Counted from the stretch's first letter, positions 23,831 to 35,740 are shown. The stretch: 64,000 nucleotides of DNA from Elephas maximus indicus (GCF_024166365.1 NC_064820.1:59001501-59065500), one strand, 5' to 3'. Notes: a model not told the origin generated them from the letters alone. Translations and numbers: made by a program.

Positions 23831-24289
23831 TGAGTAAAACAGGATGTTTTCTGTATAGAATAGCAGTTTTTAAGCTGGGGTCCATAGGTGGGCTCCCTGA
23901 AGTGAATGATTCTCTTGACAATTTTACAAAATTTTATGTGCATTTGGATGTTAAAAAAAAAATGCCTAAAAGTTTAAGAACCATTGGTTTGGTGATATGT
24001 AAATATAATAAGTTCATTGTAGTATAAGTTTCACTGAATTTGTTTGCCTAATATCTTCAAAATAATGGTACAGGTATAAATGGAAATATACATTGCCGTT
24101 ATTAAATTAATGAGAATATTGCTATCCTGAAAAAATGATGACTTTATGCTTTAGAATTAGGTCAGTTTTCAATTTACCAAATAAACTTCAACTGAAATGA
24201 ATTTTTCTTGAAGCCTGTTGGCATATTTTAGGCTTGTCTTATTTATTAGTCTTAAAGGATACTGTGCTATGTCAGGTGGCAAGATATTT

Positions 24290-24400
24290 CAGCCTTGACA
24301 TTAGCCTTAGTAATAATCTCACTGAGCCTTAGTTTTCCCTCATTATTTAAACAAAGAGATTGGACTGTGACCATAGACCCCCTCAGTCTTCCATAAATGT
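24290..24400 (+). repeat. Possible MIR fragment
   Basis: Weak similarity to the MIR core (CACTGAGCCTTAGTTTTCCC). It could be chance. Confidence 0.35.
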
Positions 24401-24794
24401 TTACATTAAAAAAAAAAAAAATTAGTCACTATATATTGGGAAACCAGAGGAGGAAGAATCAGGGAAATGAGCTTGTTGACTAAACCCTTCACTTTATGAC
24501 TAAAGATTTCCCTTTTGATGCATAATTATACCTCTTTAAACTTTAGAACTAAAATTGCATTTTCTTTGTTAGTAAATTCCATGCCTGTGATTCAGATTCT
24601 TTATGTATAAAAGTTGGCCAGGTTGACCTATAAGATTCTGTGATTTTGTACTGGCAACTAGCCCCCTTTGAGGAGGGCAAACTTACATCTAGAAACTGTA
24701 CTATAGGCGCTTCACAAAGATAACAACCTCTTGAAACCACTTGCATTATTGGCATATTTAGAACACCATTGTTCAAATGTTTATGAACCCTTTA

Positions 24795-24963
24795 AAACCA
24801 AAAAACCAAACCTAGTTCTGTTGAGTCGATTCCAACTCATAGCAACCCTGTAGGACAGAGTAGAACTGCCCCATAGAGTTTCCAAGGAGCGCCTGGCGGA
24901 TTTGAACTGCCAACCCTTTGGTTACCAGCTCTAGCACTTAACCATTATGCCACCAGGGTTTCC
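24795..24963 (-). repeat. Afrotherian tRNA-derived SINE, antisense
   Basis: Full antisense SINE: GTCGATTCCAACTCATAGCA at the left and the head CCACCAGGGTTTCC at the right. The target duplication is ATGAACCCTTTA at 24783-24794 and 24964-24975, perfect over 12 bases. Confidence 0.85.
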
Positions 24964-25621
24964 ATGAACCCTTTATATCCGTGTTATTTTAATCTTAACA
25001 TGCTCCTCTCCTTTCCCCACCCAGCTACCTATAGTCTATCCTATCTTTAAGGCCAATCTAAGACCTGAAAATCTCCCAAGAGGATACCAGCCTATAGTGA
25101 GCTGAGCTCACGTGCTCATTATATTCAACAGTTAATCAAGTAGAAAAAAAAGTTTATGTTTTTTCATTCAGTAGTGCCTTCCCTAGGAATCTGTCTCAAG
25201 GAAATAATCTGAAAATTGGAAACGATTTACACATAGGAGATGTTCAGTGCAGGAGTTTTAATGAAGGCAAAAACTTACAACAACATGAATATATAGTAAT
25301 GGGTTTACCAGGAAGTTGTGCCACATCCAAAACCATTGAAATAAGTAATACAGTAGATTTAGTAGTAAACTATGATACATCTGTAAATCATAGGATAGTG
25401 ACTAAAAAAGTTTTCAAGACAAATAGAAAAATACCATCCAATTTAAGTAGCATAAAGAAAAATTAAATAAGCATTTGTATTTCTAAAATTATGTAAAGAG
25501 CATTCCTTTTATTTTTATGTTTATATATACAGAAAGAAAATTAAAAGGAAATACCGGTTTAGGTTAGTCTTACTAATTTTGTCTGTTAGATGAAAAATGA
25601 ATTTTAAATACTTTGTTTCAG

Positions 25622-25810
25622 GAAGTTCAGAAACGTTTTCCTGATGGTGTTCCCTTATTAGATCCCATTGATGATATGGGTATTCAAGATCAAGGACTCA
25701 AAAAAGTCATCCAGAAAGTAGAAGCTTTTGAGCATCGAATGTATTCTCATCCACTTCACAATGATCCAAATTTGGAAACTGTGTATACGCTTTGTGAAAA
25801 AAAAGCACAG
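25622..25810 (+). CDS. MTREX: MTREX exon: end of the arch
   Basis: A 189-base exon, 63 codons, phase 0 at both ends (about residues 765-827). The acceptor is GTTTCAG and the donor is CAG|GTATGG. It reads EVQKRFPDGVPLLDPIDDMG, then QDQGLKKVIQKVEAFEHRMY, then SHPLHNDPNLETVYTLCEKK. The helical arch stalk returns to the helicase body here. A Val replaces the Ile I recall in human (PDGIPLL). Reading past the donor gives a stop within 16 codons, so the splice is needed. Confidence 0.97.
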
Positions 25811-27141
25811 GTATGGCAGAAACTTAGTTTTACTGCAGAATTCTGTATATTTCACTAAATAAAAAAAATAAGGGAGGATTTATTATTTTCCTTTTACATT
25901 AGGTTCTTCAACTAAAACAGAAAAATGCCTAGCGATCTTTTTTTTTTAAATAATTTTTTAATGATTTTTTTCCATGGATAAAAGTTCTGTTTCTCAACTT
26001 TTTTTTTTTAATAATACTTTATTGTGTTTTAGGTGAAAATTTACACAGCTAACTAGGTTCTCATTTAACAGTTTTATATAAATTATTCCGTGCCATTGGT
26101 TACAATTTTTACAGTATGTCAGCACTCTCATTGTTTCCATTCTGTGGTCTTCTGTTGATCTAGCTTCCCCTCCCCTCCTTGCCCTCTCCTCTTTGCTTTT
26201 GGGCAAATGTTGACTGTTTGGTCTCGTATAGTTAATTGTTTAAGGGAGCACATTACTCACAGATGATATTGTTTATTTTATAAGCCGATCTATTATTTGG
26301 CTGAAAGGTGACCTGCAGAAATAGCTTTAAATCCAAGTTCAAAGGTTATCTTAGGGCAGTCGTCTTAGGCTTCCTCTCCTGGTCTATTTTAGGGATTTGC
26401 GTTTTGTTCTACATTTTTTTCCCATTCTATCTGGGACCTTCTATTATGTCTCTGGTCAAAATGGTTAGTAGTGGTAGCCGGGCACCATCTAGTTCTTCTG
26501 GCCTCGGTTTAGAGGTTGTGGTTTATGTGGGCTGTTAGTCCCATGGACTAGTTTCTTCTTTGAGCCTTTGATTTCCTTCATATTCTTTTTCTCCATACAA
26601 GAACAGACCAGTAATTAGATGGCCGCTGGCAAGCTTTTAAGACCCCAGACACTACTCACCAATCTAGGATGTAGCACGTTATCTTTGTGAGCTGTGTTAT
26701 GCCAGTTGACTAAGTTGTCCCTTGAGACTATGGTCCCAAGCCTTATAACCCAGTAAACTCATCCTGTAGATTGTTTGGATATGTCTAAGAAGACTCTGTA
26801 ACTGTTCCCCCTATGTGGTTTGTTATTTATGTGGGTATATATGCAGCACACACAAACAGGTAAATATATATGCCTGCAGATACACATGCATGTGCATTTA
26901 CTCACATGTGCCTTTCTGTACACACATATGCATCCATATCTCCCTATGTAACTACACACATATTTTTTGGTTGTTTTTACTGTTGTTGCAAAATTGCATG
27001 TTATATATAAAAGCATTTACCAAAATTGTCCCTTTTTCTCATATACTTCTTAGTGTCTTTATTTACCTTGGTCAGGTTGTGCTGACTTCACCCATATTTG
27101 GTCTTGCTTTTCCATCATCAAAAGTACCAAATGTCTAGTAT

Positions 27142-30100
27142 CTAGAAAGTGACTCCCCCTCCCTCTCTCTCCCGTCCCTGGTAACCATCAAAAAACTTTG
27201 CTTTCTTTGTCCGTATCTGTTCTTGATATTTTATAATAGCAGGACCATGCAATGTTTGTCTTTTTGTGATTATTTCACTTAGCATAATGTCTTTCAGGTT
27301 TGTCCATGTGGAGAGATTTTTAGTGGACTCCCCATTATTCTTTATAGTTGTGTAGTATTCTGTTGTATGTATGTACCACAATTTGTTAATCCACTCGTCT
27401 GTTGGTGGGCACTTAGGTTGTTTCCGTCTTTTTTCTATTGTGAATAATACTGCATTGAACAAACATAAGTGTGCATGTGTTTATTCATGTCACTGCTCTT
27501 ACATCTCTAGGATATATACCTAGGAGTGGGGTTGCTGGATCATAAGGTATTTCTATTTCTAGTTTTTCGAGGAAGTGCTGAACCGTTCTCTGTAGTGGTT
27601 ATACCATTTTGCAGTCCCACCAGCAATGTATAAGAGTTCCAGTTCCCCTACAGCCTCACTGGCATTTGTTGTTTTCCCTTTTTTTGATCATTGTCATTTT
27701 TGCTGGTGTTAGATAGTATCTCATTGCATTGTGATTTACATCTGTCTAATGGCTAAAAATGGCTAATGCTCTTGAGCATCATTTCATGTATTTGTTGGCC
27801 ACCTCAACGTCCTCTTTGGTGAAGCGTCTGTTCATGTGCTTTGCCCATTTTTTGATTGGATTGTCTTTTTGTTGAGTTGAAGTTCTGTATATTTGAGATT
27901 AGGCCCTTATTGGATATGTTGTTGCCAAAGATTTTTCCCAGTGTGGGGGTTTTCTTTTTACTCTCTTGGTAAAGTCTTTTGATGAGCATACCAAAAAAAA
28001 AAAAAAACAAACCTATTGCCGTCAAGTCGATTCCGACTCCATAGCGACTCTATAGGACAGAGTAGAACTGCCTCATAGGGTTTCCAAGGAGTGGCTGGTG
28101 GATTTGAGCTGCCGACCTTTTGGTTAGCGGCTTAGGTCCTAACCACTGCCCCACCAGGGCTCCTTGATGAGCATAAGTATTTAATTTTTAGGAGGTCCAA
28201 ATTATCTAATTTATCTTGAGTTTGTGCATTTTTAGTTTTATGCAATAGTCTATTTATACCAAAAATCAGGTCCCCTAGTTTTGAACCTATGTTATCTTCC
28301 AGGAACTTTATAGTTTTAGCTTTAACATTTAGGCCTTTGATCCATTTTGAGTTAGTTTTTGTGCATGGTAGGAGGTATGGATCTTGTTTCATTTTTCTGC
28401 ATATGGATATCCAGTTTTGCTAGCACCATTTGTCAAAGAGACTGTTTCTTCCCCATTGAATGGACTTTGACCCTTTGTCAAAGATCAGCTGCCCCTAGAT
28501 AGATGAATTTACCTCTGGGTTCTCAATTCTATTCCATCGGTCTATGTGTCTGTCATTGAACCAGTACCAGGCTGTTTTGGTTACCATGGCTGTATAGCAA
28601 GTTTTGAGATCAGAAAGTGTGAGACTTCCTAATTTGTTGTTGTTCTTCAATAATGCATTAGCTATTCAGGGCCTCCTTTCTTTCCATATAAAGTTGGAGA
28701 TTAGTTTTTCTATTTCATTAAAGAATGTTCTTGGGATTTGGATCAGGATTGCAATATATATATATATAGGTTGTTTTTGGTAGTGTTGATATTTTCACAA
28801 TGTTAAGTCTTCTAGTAGCATGAAATGTTTTTGTAGATCTCTTTTAGTTTCTTGGAGTAGCATTTTATAGTTTTCTTTGTCTTTTGCATGGTTGATTAGG
28901 TTTATTCCTAGGCACTTTATCTTTTTGGGGGCTATTATAAATGGTATTGTTTTCTTGATTTCCTTTTCAGAATCCTCCTTGTTAGTGTGAAGAAACCCAG
29001 CTGATTTTTGTGTGTTGATCTTATACCCTGCCACTTTGCTGAATACTATTAGTTCCAGTAATTTTCTTGTGGAGTCTCTGGGATTTTCTGTGTATAAGAT
29101 CATGTCATCAGTGCATAAGGATAGTTTTACTTCTTCCTTTCCAATTTGGATTCCATTTATTGCCTCATTGCTCTAGCTAGGACTTCTGGTACAAATTGAA
29201 TAAGAGTGGTGTGGTAAAGGGCATCCTTGTCTCATTCCCGTTCTCAAGCAGAACACTCGCAATCTTTGTTGAGAATGTTGGCTGTTGGTTTTGCATATGT
29301 GCCCTTAATTATATTGAGGAATTTCCCTTCTCTTCCTATTTTGCTGAGTTTTTTTTAATCAAGAAAGGATGTTAGATTTTATGAAATGCTTTTTCTGCAT
29401 TGATTGAGATGATCATGTGATTCTTACATGGTGAAATTATTTTGATTGACTTTGTAATGTTGAACCATCCTCGCATCCCTAGTATGAATCCCACTTGATC
29501 ATGGTGTATTATTTTTTTGATATGCTATTGGATTCTGTTGACTTATAATTTGTTGAGAATTTTATCTATATCTGTATTTATAAGGGGTATTGGTGTGTAA
29601 TTTTCTTTTTCAGTGGTCTTTGCCTGGCTTTGGTAGGAGGGTTATGCTGGCTTTATAGAATGTATTAGGAAGTATCCCTGCTTTTTCTAGGTTACAGAGT
29701 AGTTTGAGTAGAATTGGTGTCAACTCTTCTCTGAGTGTTAGAAGTCTCCAGTGAAGCCGTCTGGGCTGGAGCTTTTTTTTGTTGGGATTTTTTTGTGTGT
29801 GACATTTTCTTCTTTTGTTATTGGTCTATTCAAATTTTCTACCTCTGTTAGTTTAGGTAGGTAGGTATTTCTAGAAATTTGTCCATTTCTTCTAGGTTTT
29901 CAAATGTGTTGGAGTACAGTTTTTCAAAATATTCTGTTCTCATGCTTTTTATCTCAGTTGGTTTTGTTGTGATGTCATCCATCTCATTTCTTATTTTGGG
30001 TATTTGCATCTTTTCTTTTTTTCCCTTGTCACTTTGGCCAGCGGTTTGTCAAATTTAATGATCCTTGTGAAAGGATCAACCAACTTCTAGTCTTGTTGAT

Positions 30101-30250
30101 TCTTTCTATTGTTTTTCTGTTTCATTTATTTTTGCTCTTATTTTTATTATTTTTTTCTGGTGACTCTGGGCTTCTTTTGCTGATCCTTTTCTTTTTGTTC
30201 GAGTTGTATTATTGAGCTATTGATTTGGGGCCTAGCTGTCTTTTTAAGCA
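27142..30250 (-). pseudogene. L1 ORF2 pseudogene, copy C
   Basis: Partial, reading right to left. There are many stops and shifts; recognisable pieces are at 28795-29103 (RT thumb, [20 protein letters not shown]), 28132-28392 (MKQDPYLLPCTKTNSKWIKG) and 27142-27462 (the C-terminal end). The N-terminal endonuclease is absent. Confidence 0.82.
27991..28163 (-). repeat. SINE nested in L1 copy C
   Basis: Antisense SINE with A-rich tail at the left (CCAAAAAAAAAAAAAA), GTCGATTCCGACTCCATAGC in the body and GCCCCACCAGGGCTCC as head. The target duplication TTGATGAGCATA lies at 27979-27990 and 28164-28175 and is perfect. The SINE therefore arrived after the L1. Confidence 0.9.
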
Positions 30251-30257
30251 AACTATC

Positions 30258-30358
30258 AACGTGAATCCGCCAGGCACTCCTTGGAAACTCTGTGGGGCAG
30301 TTCTGCTCTATCCTGTAGGGTCACTATGAGTCAGAATCGACTCAACAGCACTGGGTTA
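30258..30358 (+). repeat. SINE, 5'-truncated, sense
   Basis: The 3' two-thirds of the SINE: AATCCGCCAGGCACTCCTTG to AGTCAGAATCGACTCAACAG. The tRNA-like A box is missing. It abuts the right end of L1 copy C. Confidence 0.75.
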
Positions 30359-30429
30359 TTGTTACCAACTCTGATATAAGACAAAATGAAGCTCATTTTA
30401 CTCAAATTTGATGTGTGTTCTTATGTAGT

Positions 30430-31010
30430 TTTCTTCTTTCTTTTTATTGATATATAGTTCAGATAGCATAGACTTTACCCTTTGGAAGTATATAATTCAG
30501 TGATTTTTTAGTACATTCACAGAGTTGTACGACCATCACTACTAATTCCAGAACATTGTCATCACCCCAAAAAGAAGCCCCATACCCATTAGCATTCTCT
30601 TCTCCCTTAGCCCCTGACAACCACTAATTTACTTTCTGTCTCCATGAATTTGTCTATTCTGGACATTTCACATAAATGAAATCATACAATATGTGGGCTT
30701 TTTCGTGTGACGTCTTTCTTTTAGCATGTTTTCAAGGATCATTCGTGTTGTAGCATGAATCAGTACCTCATTCCGTTTTATGGCCACATAGTAATCCATT
30801 GGAGGTTAAGAACATGGCTGTTAAACAAAACGTCGGCAGTTCGAATCCACCAGCCACTCCTTGGAAACCCTATGGGGCAGTTCTACTCTGTCTTGTAGGG
30901 TCACTATAAGTCGAAATTGACTCAGCAGCAACAGGTTTTGTTTTAATAATTCATTATGTGGATATGCCACATTTTATTTATTCAATTAAAGGATATACAA
31001 TAAGGTAGAG
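30430..31010 (-). mobile_element. Old L1M-type fragment
   Basis: An old L1 read backwards: TTTATTGATATATAGTTCAG, CCCCTGACAACCACTAATTT, TGGACATTTCACATAAATG and, after the SINE, TGGATATGCCACATTTTATT. It is a much older L1 than copies A-E and is split by the SINE at 30804-30946. Confidence 0.65.
30804..30946 (+). repeat. SINE nested in an old L1
   Basis: Sense SINE with a damaged head (GGTTAAGAACATGGCTGTTA), an intact B box (GCAGTTCGAATCCACCAG) and the 3' part AGTCGAAATTGACTCAGCAG. The host L1 text resumes after it, with an imperfect target duplication (TAATCCATT / TAATTCATT). Confidence 0.75.
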
Positions 31011-31059
31011 TTGCATTGTTTCTTACCCTCGTAGTGTTATGACAGCACATCTGTTCGTG

Positions 31060-31300
31060 GCAATATAAATAGTTGCTAAGAGCTTAGATTCCAGAATCTG
31101 ATAACCTGGGTTTGAACCCCACCTGTATCCCTCACTAGTTCCCTGATCTTGGCCAGTTTGCTATGCCTCGGTTTTAAATGCAGATTTAATACCTTAAAGG
31201 ATTGTTATAAGAATTAACTGAAATGACGTAAAGCACTAGAAGTAGGGTACACAGTAAGGCTCTAAATAAATCATCATTTGCAATTATTATAATGACCACC
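31060..31300 (+). repeat. MIR SINE
   Basis: A well-preserved ancient MIR: GATAACCTGGGTTTGAACCC, TCCCTGATCTTGGCCAGTTT, AGGATTGTTATAAGAATTAA and CACAGTAAGGCTCTAAATAA follow the consensus order. Confidence 0.85.
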
Positions 31301-32295
31301 ATCATTGACTTCATCATTTCTCATCCTCAGCTGAAACTTAAGGAACCCTCTGCAAAATTGTAAAGTCTTTGAATTTCATCATTTGAATATCCAGTCTTTT
31401 CTTTGGGCATTTGGTTTTTACTGAATTTCAAGCCTCCACTTCAGGATCCCAGTGTTTTCTTGCTCCTTACTACCATACTCTTGGTCACAGTTGAGAAGTA
31501 TATAGTATTTATTAAGTGCACTTTAAAACTCATCCATTCTAACGTATGACCTCAAGATATATTTTCATTTTAAGCTTTCAGCTCTGTCAGTAAAGACCTG
31601 TTCTCTTTGCTAAAACCATTTCCAACTTTGGCAAATTTGTGATATAATTTAAAGACAAAAAGAGGAAGACTTTTCAGGGTATCACGAGGGAAATAGAGTT
31701 AGTCGTGAGGTAAGATTCTTATACTGTCATCTTTCCTTTCCCTGTTCTCTAAGCTACCTCCTTATTTCCTCAGTATGAAAAACTGGAGCTGATGGGACTT
31801 ATACTTTAGGAGCATGATTAATTGTCCCGTGAATCCTGTGTTGGGAGAGCCCATTCTAATTCACAACTGACTTTTTCTCCCCTCTACAGCCTCCCTCATC
31901 TAGCTCAGAGCTTTCTAACTCTGCTCCTTCTAGACCTCCCGCCCTTCGCTCCTCATTTAAGCAAGGGTCATGCTATATTCCCCAGCTTCTTAAGTTTTTT
32001 ACAACTCCTAATATCTCCCTGCCCTGCCTCAGAATTTTCAAATGAACGTTTTATATTTTCCATATTTTTAACACTTTAGCTAGTATTTAATAACTTTTCA
32101 GATACATCATTTCTCTTGAGTAATATCCTGGGAAAGCACCTAAGAAATTCCTGTATTTTTCCTCCTCTGGCATTTAAGTGTATATAGAGAAATATATTGG
32201 AAGATGTCATTATAAAATAGCTGTTTTATGAGTAAATCCCATATTACCGTGTTTGCTTTATTATTGAACTTCCTTTATACCTTTATATCCCTTAG
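31301..32295. other. MTREX intron, no feature recognised
   Basis: About 1 kb before the next exon. The sequence is pyrimidine-rich in places (31740-32040) but I identify no repeat family or gene in it. Confidence 0.6.
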
Positions 32296-32459
32296 ATTGC
32301 AATAGATATTAAATCTGCAAAGCGAGAACTGAAGAAAGCAAGAACTGTCCTACAAATGGATGAGCTCAAATGTCGCAAACGAGTTTTAAGAAGGCTGGGA
32401 TTTGCTACTTCTTCTGATGTCATAGAAATGAAAGGACGAGTGGCTTGTGAGATAAGCAG
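32296..32459 (+). CDS. MTREX: MTREX exon: start of the C-terminal helical domain
   Basis: A 164-base exon: 54 codons plus two bases of a Ser codon (about residues 828-882). The acceptor is ATCCCTTAG and the donor is CAG|GTAAAA. It reads [20 protein letters not shown], then [20 protein letters not shown] and [14 protein letters not shown]. It links the arch to the DSHCT helical bundle. A full-length sense L1 starts 112 bases after this donor. Confidence 0.97.
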
Positions 32460-32809
32460 GTAAAACCTGAATGTTCCTATAGAAAGTTGATTTTAATATG
32501 GAATGCTGTTTTAAAATCTAGGGGCGTTAATCTTTGGGGAGAAAAAGAGCTGCCTTAAAAATAAAAAAGTTGATCCGGGGCCAAGATGGCGGACTATGTG
32601 GACGCTGCCGCGGATCCCTCTTGCAACAAAGACTCGGAAAAACGGGAATCGATCACATACATAACAATCTACGAACTCTGAACAACAAGCACAGACTTAG
32701 AGACGGAAAACGAACAAATACGGGCAGACAGCGACTGTTTTCAGAACTAGGAGCCAGCGCACCAGGCAGGTGACCTTCGGAGCTCGATCTGGGGCAGAGC
32801 CCAGGGGGG

Positions 32810-34072
32810 CAGACGGCACAGAAAGGAGGCCCACCCCTTCCCCCCCGAACCCATCCCGGGAGGAAGTCTAGCAGGTTGGCGTGGGCGGCGTAGGGGCGCA
32901 GCCGGAGGGAGAAGCACCCGGGAGGCAGTGACTGATCTAGGAGGGGGGAGAACAGCGTCCCAGCTGGGGTGCCGTCCCGCCGGGAGTTAGGCGAGAAGCT
33001 GACGGGGCGCGAGCGGGGGGGGGGGTCAACTATATTTCCCTAAAGTGACCCCAGGGCGGGGCCCACACATTCGTGCGGGAGGACGCACACCCAGTCCGCG
33101 CGTGTGGCGCGGCACACCAGAGGGAGAAATCCCCGGAAGTGTCTGGTCTCAAAGCAGGGAAAGCAGCATTCCAGACGAGGAGCCATTCCGCTGGGATCTG
33201 GGCGCGCGCGCGCGGGCGGGGCATGAGCGTGGGGTCCATTTTTATTACCCTGAATTGACCCAGGGGGCGGGACCACCTGGTCGTGCGAGTGACGCCCTCC
33301 CAGTTTACGCGAGAGGTGTGGCACACCGGAAGGAGAAGTCCCCGGGAGGAAGTGATTGGTCCCGAAGCGCAGAAAGTAGCGTCCCAGACGGGGTGCCGTC
33401 CTGCCGGGACTTGGGCGCGCGCACGAGCGGGGCGTGAGCGCGGAGTCCATTTTTATTGCCCTGAATTGACCCAGGGGGCGGGCCCACCTGGCCGTGCAGG
33501 TGACGCCAACCCAGTTCGCGCGAGAGGTGTGGCGCTCCGGAAGGAGAAGTCCCCGGGAGGAAGTGACTGGCTCCGGAACGGGGAAAGCAGCGTCTCAACC
33601 CGGAAGTCATCCCGCTGGGATTTGGGCGCGCGCACGGGCGGGGCGTGAGCGCGGGGTCCATTTTTATTGCCCTGAATTGACCCAGGGGGCGGGCCCACCT
33701 GGCCGTGCAGGTGACGCCAACCCAGTTCGCGCGAGAGGTGTGGCGCTCTGGAAGGAGAAGTCCCCGGGAGGAAGTGACTGGTTCCGGAACGGGGAAAGCA
33801 GCGTCTCAACCTGGAAGTCATCCCGCTGGGATTTGGGCGTGCGCACAGGCGGGGCGTGACCGCGGGACCCAATTATAATCGCCTGAATAGACCCTGGGGG
33901 CAGGCCCACCCGTTCGTGCGGGAAACGCCCACCCAGTGCCCACTAGCGGTGCCGCGCACCGGAGGAAGTCCCCAGGAGGAAGTGACTGGTTTCCGAGCAA
34001 GGAAAGCAGTGTCCTAGCCAGGGACCCATCCAGCCCGGATTTTGGCGAACGGGGGCGGAGCGTGAACGTGGT
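32810..34072 (+). promoter_or_regulatory. L1 promoter with ~210-bp tandem monomers
   Basis: The 5'UTR is an array of about six diverged units. The recurring point '(G)GGGTCCATTTTTATTGCCC' falls at about 33026, 33235, 33446, 33657, 33867 and 34072, giving spacings of 209, 211, 211, 210 and 205 bases, with a further partial unit before 33026. Each unit contains CCCGGGAGGAAGTGACTGG or a variant, several CG pairs and GGGCGGGGCGTGAGCG. Tandem-monomer L1 promoters are known in mouse. Units 3 and 4 are the most alike. Confidence 0.88.
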
Positions 34073-34242
34073 ATTCAGCTCTATATTCTGTGGTGCTACA
34101 CTCCTAGCTCTCAGATCCCTCCCCCACCCTCCCCAGGTGACCCCATTAACATCCGAATACCCGGAGCCAGAGAGAGACTTCAGATAGGGATCTGACTGCA
34201 TTTTTTTTTAGCTGACTACTTGGAAAATATAGTTTCCCAGTG

Positions 34243-35259
34243 ATGGCTCGGAGACAGCAGTCCATATCAAACCACATAAAGAAACAGACCATGACAGCTT
34301 CTCCAGCCCCCCAAACAAAAGAATCAAAATCTTTCCCAAATGAAGATACAATCCTGGAATTATCAGTTACAGAATATAAAAAACTAATTTACAGAATGCT
34401 TAAAGATATCACAAATGAAATTAGGATAAATGCAGAAAAAGCCAAGGAACACTCTGATAAAACTGTTGAAGAACTCAAAAAGATTATTCAAGAACATAGT
34501 GGAAAAATTAACAAGTTGCAAGAATCCATAGAGAGACAGCATGTAGAAATCCAAAAGATTAACAATAAAATTACAGAATTTGACAACGCAATAGAAAGTC
34601 AGAGGAGCAGACTCGAGCAATTAGAACGTAGACTGGGACTTCTGGAGGACCAGGGAAACAACACCAACATAGCTGAAAAAAAATCACATAAAAGAATTAA
34701 AAAAAATGAAGAAACCCTAAGAATCATGTGGGACTCTATCAAGAAGGATAACTTGCGAGTGATTGGAGTCCCAGAACAGGGAGGGGGGACAGAAAACACA
34801 GAGAAAATAGTTGAAGAACTCCTGACACAAAACTTCCCTGACATCATGAAAGACGAAAGGATATCTATCCAAGATGCTCATCGAACCCCATTTAAGATTG
34901 ATCCAAAAAGAAAAACACCAAGACATATCATCATCAAACTTGCCAAAACCAAAGACAAACAGAAAATTTTAAAAGCAGCCAGGGAGAAAAGAAAGGTTTC
35001 CTTCAAGGGAGAATCAATAAGAATAAGTTCAGACTACTCAGCAGAAACCATGCAGGCAAGAAGGGAATGGGACGACATATACAGAGCACTGAACGAGAAA
35101 AACTGCCAACCAAGGATCATATATCCAGCAAAACTCTCTCTGAAATATGAAGGAGAAATTAAGATATTTACAGATAAACACAAGTTTAGAGAATTTGCAA
35201 AAACTAAACCAAGACTGCAAGAAATGCTAAAGGAGATTGTTTGGCCGGATGACCAATGA
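34243..35259 (+). CDS. L1 ORF1p, intact open frame
   Basis: An open frame of 338 codons from ATG at 34243 (context GTGATGG, with G at -3 and +4); an alternative GTG lies just before. The N-terminus is basic and Ser/Gln-rich. A long coiled coil follows at about residues 50-150 (EELKKIIQEHSGKINKLQES), then the RRM-like domain (RVIGVPEQGGGTENTEKIVE; IIIKLAKTKDKQKILKAARE) and the C-terminal domain (ETMQARREWDDIYRALNEKN). The length equals that of human ORF1p. ORF1p forms trimers that coat L1 RNA. The frame is intact, but its partner ORF2 is broken. Confidence 0.9.
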   Translation: MARRQQSISNHIKKQTMTASPAPQTKESKSFPNEDTILELSVTEYKKLIYRMLKDITNEIRINAEKAKEHSDKTVEELKKIIQEHSGKINKLQESIERQHVEIQKINNKITEFDNAIESQRSRLEQLERRLGLLEDQGNNTNIAEKKSHKRIKKNEETLRIMWDSIKKDNLRVIGVPEQGGGTENTEKIVEELLTQNFPDIMKDERISIQDAHRTPFKIDPKRKTPRHIIIKLAKTKDKQKILKAAREKRKVSFKGESIRISSDYSAETMQARREWDDIYRALNEKNCQPRIIYPAKLSLKYEGEIKIFTDKHKFREFAKTKPRLQEMLKEIVWPDDQ

Positions 35260-35740
35260 TATCAGGTACCAGCACAATACAGGGTCACAAAACAGAACGT
35301 CCTGATATCAACGCAACTCAAACAGGGAAAGCACAAAAACAAACAAATTAAGACTAATTCTAAAAAATAAATAAATAAACAAAATAATACACACAACAGG
35401 AAATCATGGAAATCAATAGATAAACGATCACAATAATCAAAAAGAGGGACTAAATATAGGAGGCATTGAACTGCCAGATGGAGAGTGATACAAGGCGAAA
35501 TAGAAGGATACAAGTTAGGTTTTTACTTAGAAAAATAGGGGTAAATAAAAAGGTAACCACAAAAAGGAATATCAATTCCATAACTCAAGAAAAAAGCCAA
35601 GAAAAACGTAACGACTCAATAAACACGAAGTTAAACATTATGAAAATGAGGATCTCACAAGCTACTAAGAAAAACGTCTCAGCACAAAAAAGCATGTGGA
35701 AAAATGAAATGGCCAACAACACACATGAAAAGGCATCAAA
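35260..35740. other. L1 inter-ORF spacer
   Basis: About 480 A-rich bases between ORF1 and ORF2 of L1 copy D. It has short open frames only. A long spacer is a difference from the 63-base human L1 spacer. Confidence 0.7.

Larger units (their letters stand above)
26005..30250 (-). mobile_element. L1 LINE, 5'-truncated (copy C)
   Basis: A 4.2 kb minus-strand L1: T-rich tail at the left, 3'UTR to about 27140, then the ORF2 C-terminus onward to about 30250, where it stops inside the endonuclease/RT linker. Text visible in translation includes KRRKQPKCPPTDEWINKLWY and [14 protein letters not shown]. The Cys region keeps the second Cys (GCRGTGT). It is interrupted by a SINE at 27991-28163. An (AT)n run at 28755-28767 lies inside. 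It is heavily broken. Confidence 0.88.

Noticed and set aside
33040..33872. Cluster of overlapping 60-140 codon open frames on both strands
   Set aside because: They follow the repeat unit of the L1 promoter, are GC-rich by composition and repeat the same peptide; they are not genes.
32810..34072. Regular repeats that might suggest a CRISPR array or satellite
   Set aside because: The units are about 210 bases with no short repeat/spacer pattern, and they sit exactly in the 5'UTR of an L1.
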